Origin: Bryobacterales bacterium
Lineage (GTDB): Bacteria; Acidobacteriota; Terriglobia; Bryobacterales; Bryobacteraceae
DNA: 64,000 bases
NCBI GenBank assembly: GCA_020847045.1
Contig: JADLCT010000052.1
Coordinates: 29,784-93,783, forward strand
Direction of reading: 5' to 3'
Part shown: in pieces, positions 63,270 to 64,000 of the stretch
Position numbering within the stretch: position 1 is the first letter of the stretch
How the letters are laid out: every line of letters starts with the position of its first letter
The notes under the pieces: generated by a model
The model's input: the letters and a program-made list of their open reading frames with translations, nothing else
What the model was told of the DNA's origin: nothing
The model's database searches: none
Made by a program: the position numbers and the translations under genes

Positions 63270-63809
63270 ATGTTTTTGAGCGTGAAGGAGTTGGAACTCG
63301 AGCCTGTAGATATCAGCCTCTCCCTTCCCGCGGGCTCGCTCGATCTTCTTCCGGCGGGCGTCTCGCAACCCGATCCCATCCAGGTTTCCGGGCGCGCCGC
63401 GTTCAAACCTGCCCTGTCCCAGATCCGTCTCCACGGCCAGCTCGCCGGCGCCGTGCAGTGCGCCTGCGACCGTTGTCTCGAACCCTTCCCGGTTCCAGTG
63501 GACTCGATGTTCGATCTGGTCTACGAACCATCCGGCCAGGCGCCCGAACAGTCTGAACTCGCGCTGTCGGAAGACGACTCGGGTGTTGGCTTTTACGATA
63601 ACGGCGGCATTGAGCTCGCCGACGCGGTCCGCGAACAGATTCTTCTGCTGCTGCCCATGCAGCGCTTGTGCCGGGACAACTGCCTGGGACTCTGCCCCGT
63701 TTGCGGCGTGAACCGGAACGAGCAGCCCTGTTCCTGCGCCCATCCGCGCACGGAAGAACGCTGGGCCGCGCTCCGCGACTACCATCCCGGCGGGCATGGA
63801 CCGAAATAA
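63270..63809 (+). CDS. YceD/DUF177 family protein
   Basis: A 179-residue DUF177 protein. In E. coli and plants the family is needed for normal 23S rRNA accumulation. The Cys-containing motifs CACDRCLEPF and CRDNCLGLCPVCGVNRN, likely zinc-binding, and the segment EQILLLLPMQRLC are characteristic. The ATG at 63270 has CGGGAG about 6 bases upstream. It precedes rpmF by 75 bases, the near-universal yceD-rpmF order, which strengthens the assignment. Confidence 0.9.
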   Translation: MFLSVKELELEPVDISLSLPAGSLDLLPAGVSQPDPIQVSGRAAFKPALSQIRLHGQLAGAVQCACDRCLEPFPVPVDSMFDLVYEPSGQAPEQSELALSEDDSGVGFYDNGGIELADAVREQILLLLPMQRLCRDNCLGLCPVCGVNRNEQPCSCAHPRTEERWAALRDYHPGGHGPK

Positions 63810-63884
63810 GCCCGGCCAGATCCACTCGCGCCGGACCCCTCCGCCGTGCGACAATAAGGAGTTTGAACTCAAACAGGTAGCACT

Positions 63885-64000
63885 ATGCCTAATCCAAAAC
63901 GACGCCATTCCAAGCGCCGCACCTCGACTCGCCGCGCTCACGATTTTCTGAAAAAGCCCGCCATCGCCGAGTGCCCCGAGTGCCATCAGGCCATGGTGCC
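63885..64000 (+). CDS. rpmF: 50S ribosomal protein L32, 3' partial
   Basis: The first 38 residues of L32, from ATG 63885 to the window edge: MPNPKRRHSKRRTSTRRAHD followed by FLKKPAIAECPECHQAMV. The basic N-terminus and the CPECH zinc-type Cys pair are typical, and the position after yceD is expected. AGGT lies about 7 bases before the start. The rest of the gene is beyond the window. Confidence 0.95.
   Translation, partial: MPNPKRRHSKRRTSTRRAHDFLKKPAIAECPECHQAMV

Noticed and set aside
61838..63556. 572-codon open frame antisense to the HlyD adaptor and yceD
   Set aside because: His/Arg/Leu-rich shadow of two well-supported genes.

Overview
The window is a dense, high-GC bacterial chromosome segment of about 55 protein genes on both strands. 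I see no rRNA, tRNA, CRISPR array, phage or insertion sequence. The most likely source is an acidobacterium of the Solibacter/Bryobacter type. This is inferred from a 1148-residue Oar-like TonB receptor with an N-terminal carboxypeptidase-regulatory domain and an aromatic C-terminus, two secreted VWA proteins of the acidobacterial kind, MacB-type permease pairs with an HlyD adaptor, Thermus-type isocitrate dehydrogenase, and many Tat-like or lipoprotein leaders. No species assignment is possible by eye.

Layout. 1-1148: 3' part of nuoH. 1299-5236: DUF2461 protein, murB, malQ. 5282-10274 (minus strand): a cytoplasmic-looking subtilase directly coupled to a CHAT protease, then a 90-residue ORF and an unrecognised 464-residue protein; this is the best candidate for an undescribed system. 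10349-15531: msrA, a di-haem peroxidase plus copper-binding lipoprotein pair, purS, glmS, yjbQ. 15674-23555: TonB receptor, amidohydrolase, sulfatase and DUF885 peptidase, a secretion/scavenging block. 23560-24042: decayed fatty-acid desaturase. 24119-31216: aldo/keto reductase, lipoprotein, geranylgeranyl-reductase-like flavoprotein, hemL, MauE-thioredoxin fusion, metal-binding protein and SDR. 31314-34984: tartrate/malate-type dehydrogenase, CheY, CheX, membrane-fusion protein. 35038-37196: DAHP synthase behind a transcription attenuator with an aromatic-codon leader peptide. 37259-43375: argS, a YtrA-type regulator with its membrane protein, acnA. 43388-51261 (minus strand): hydroxyacid dehydrogenase, S24-type protein, VWA protein, then larC-metG-tatD-prenyl synthase packed end to end. 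51391-58167: membrane-anchored Ser/Thr kinase, coiled-coil membrane protein, icd with its terminator, second copper lipoprotein, second VWA protein. 58250-63109: small monooxygenase, TauE/SafE permease, HlyD plus two ABC permeases. 63270-64000: yceD and the start of rpmF.

How the genes work together. Most are housekeeping: respiration, cell wall (murB, glmS), TCA cycle (acnA, icd), aromatic amino acids, haem, tRNA charging and prenyl chains. The accessory interest lies in the two-protease cassette and in regulation. Several genes have a -10-like hexamer only about 6-12 bases before the start codon and no clear Shine-Dalgarno sequence, which suggests leaderless transcripts. The DAHP synthase leader peptide MLPHVSFAYRFWC has codons for Phe, Tyr and Trp and is followed by a hairpin and T-run. 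All coordinates, motifs and pairings were read by eye; no homology search or folding was run.
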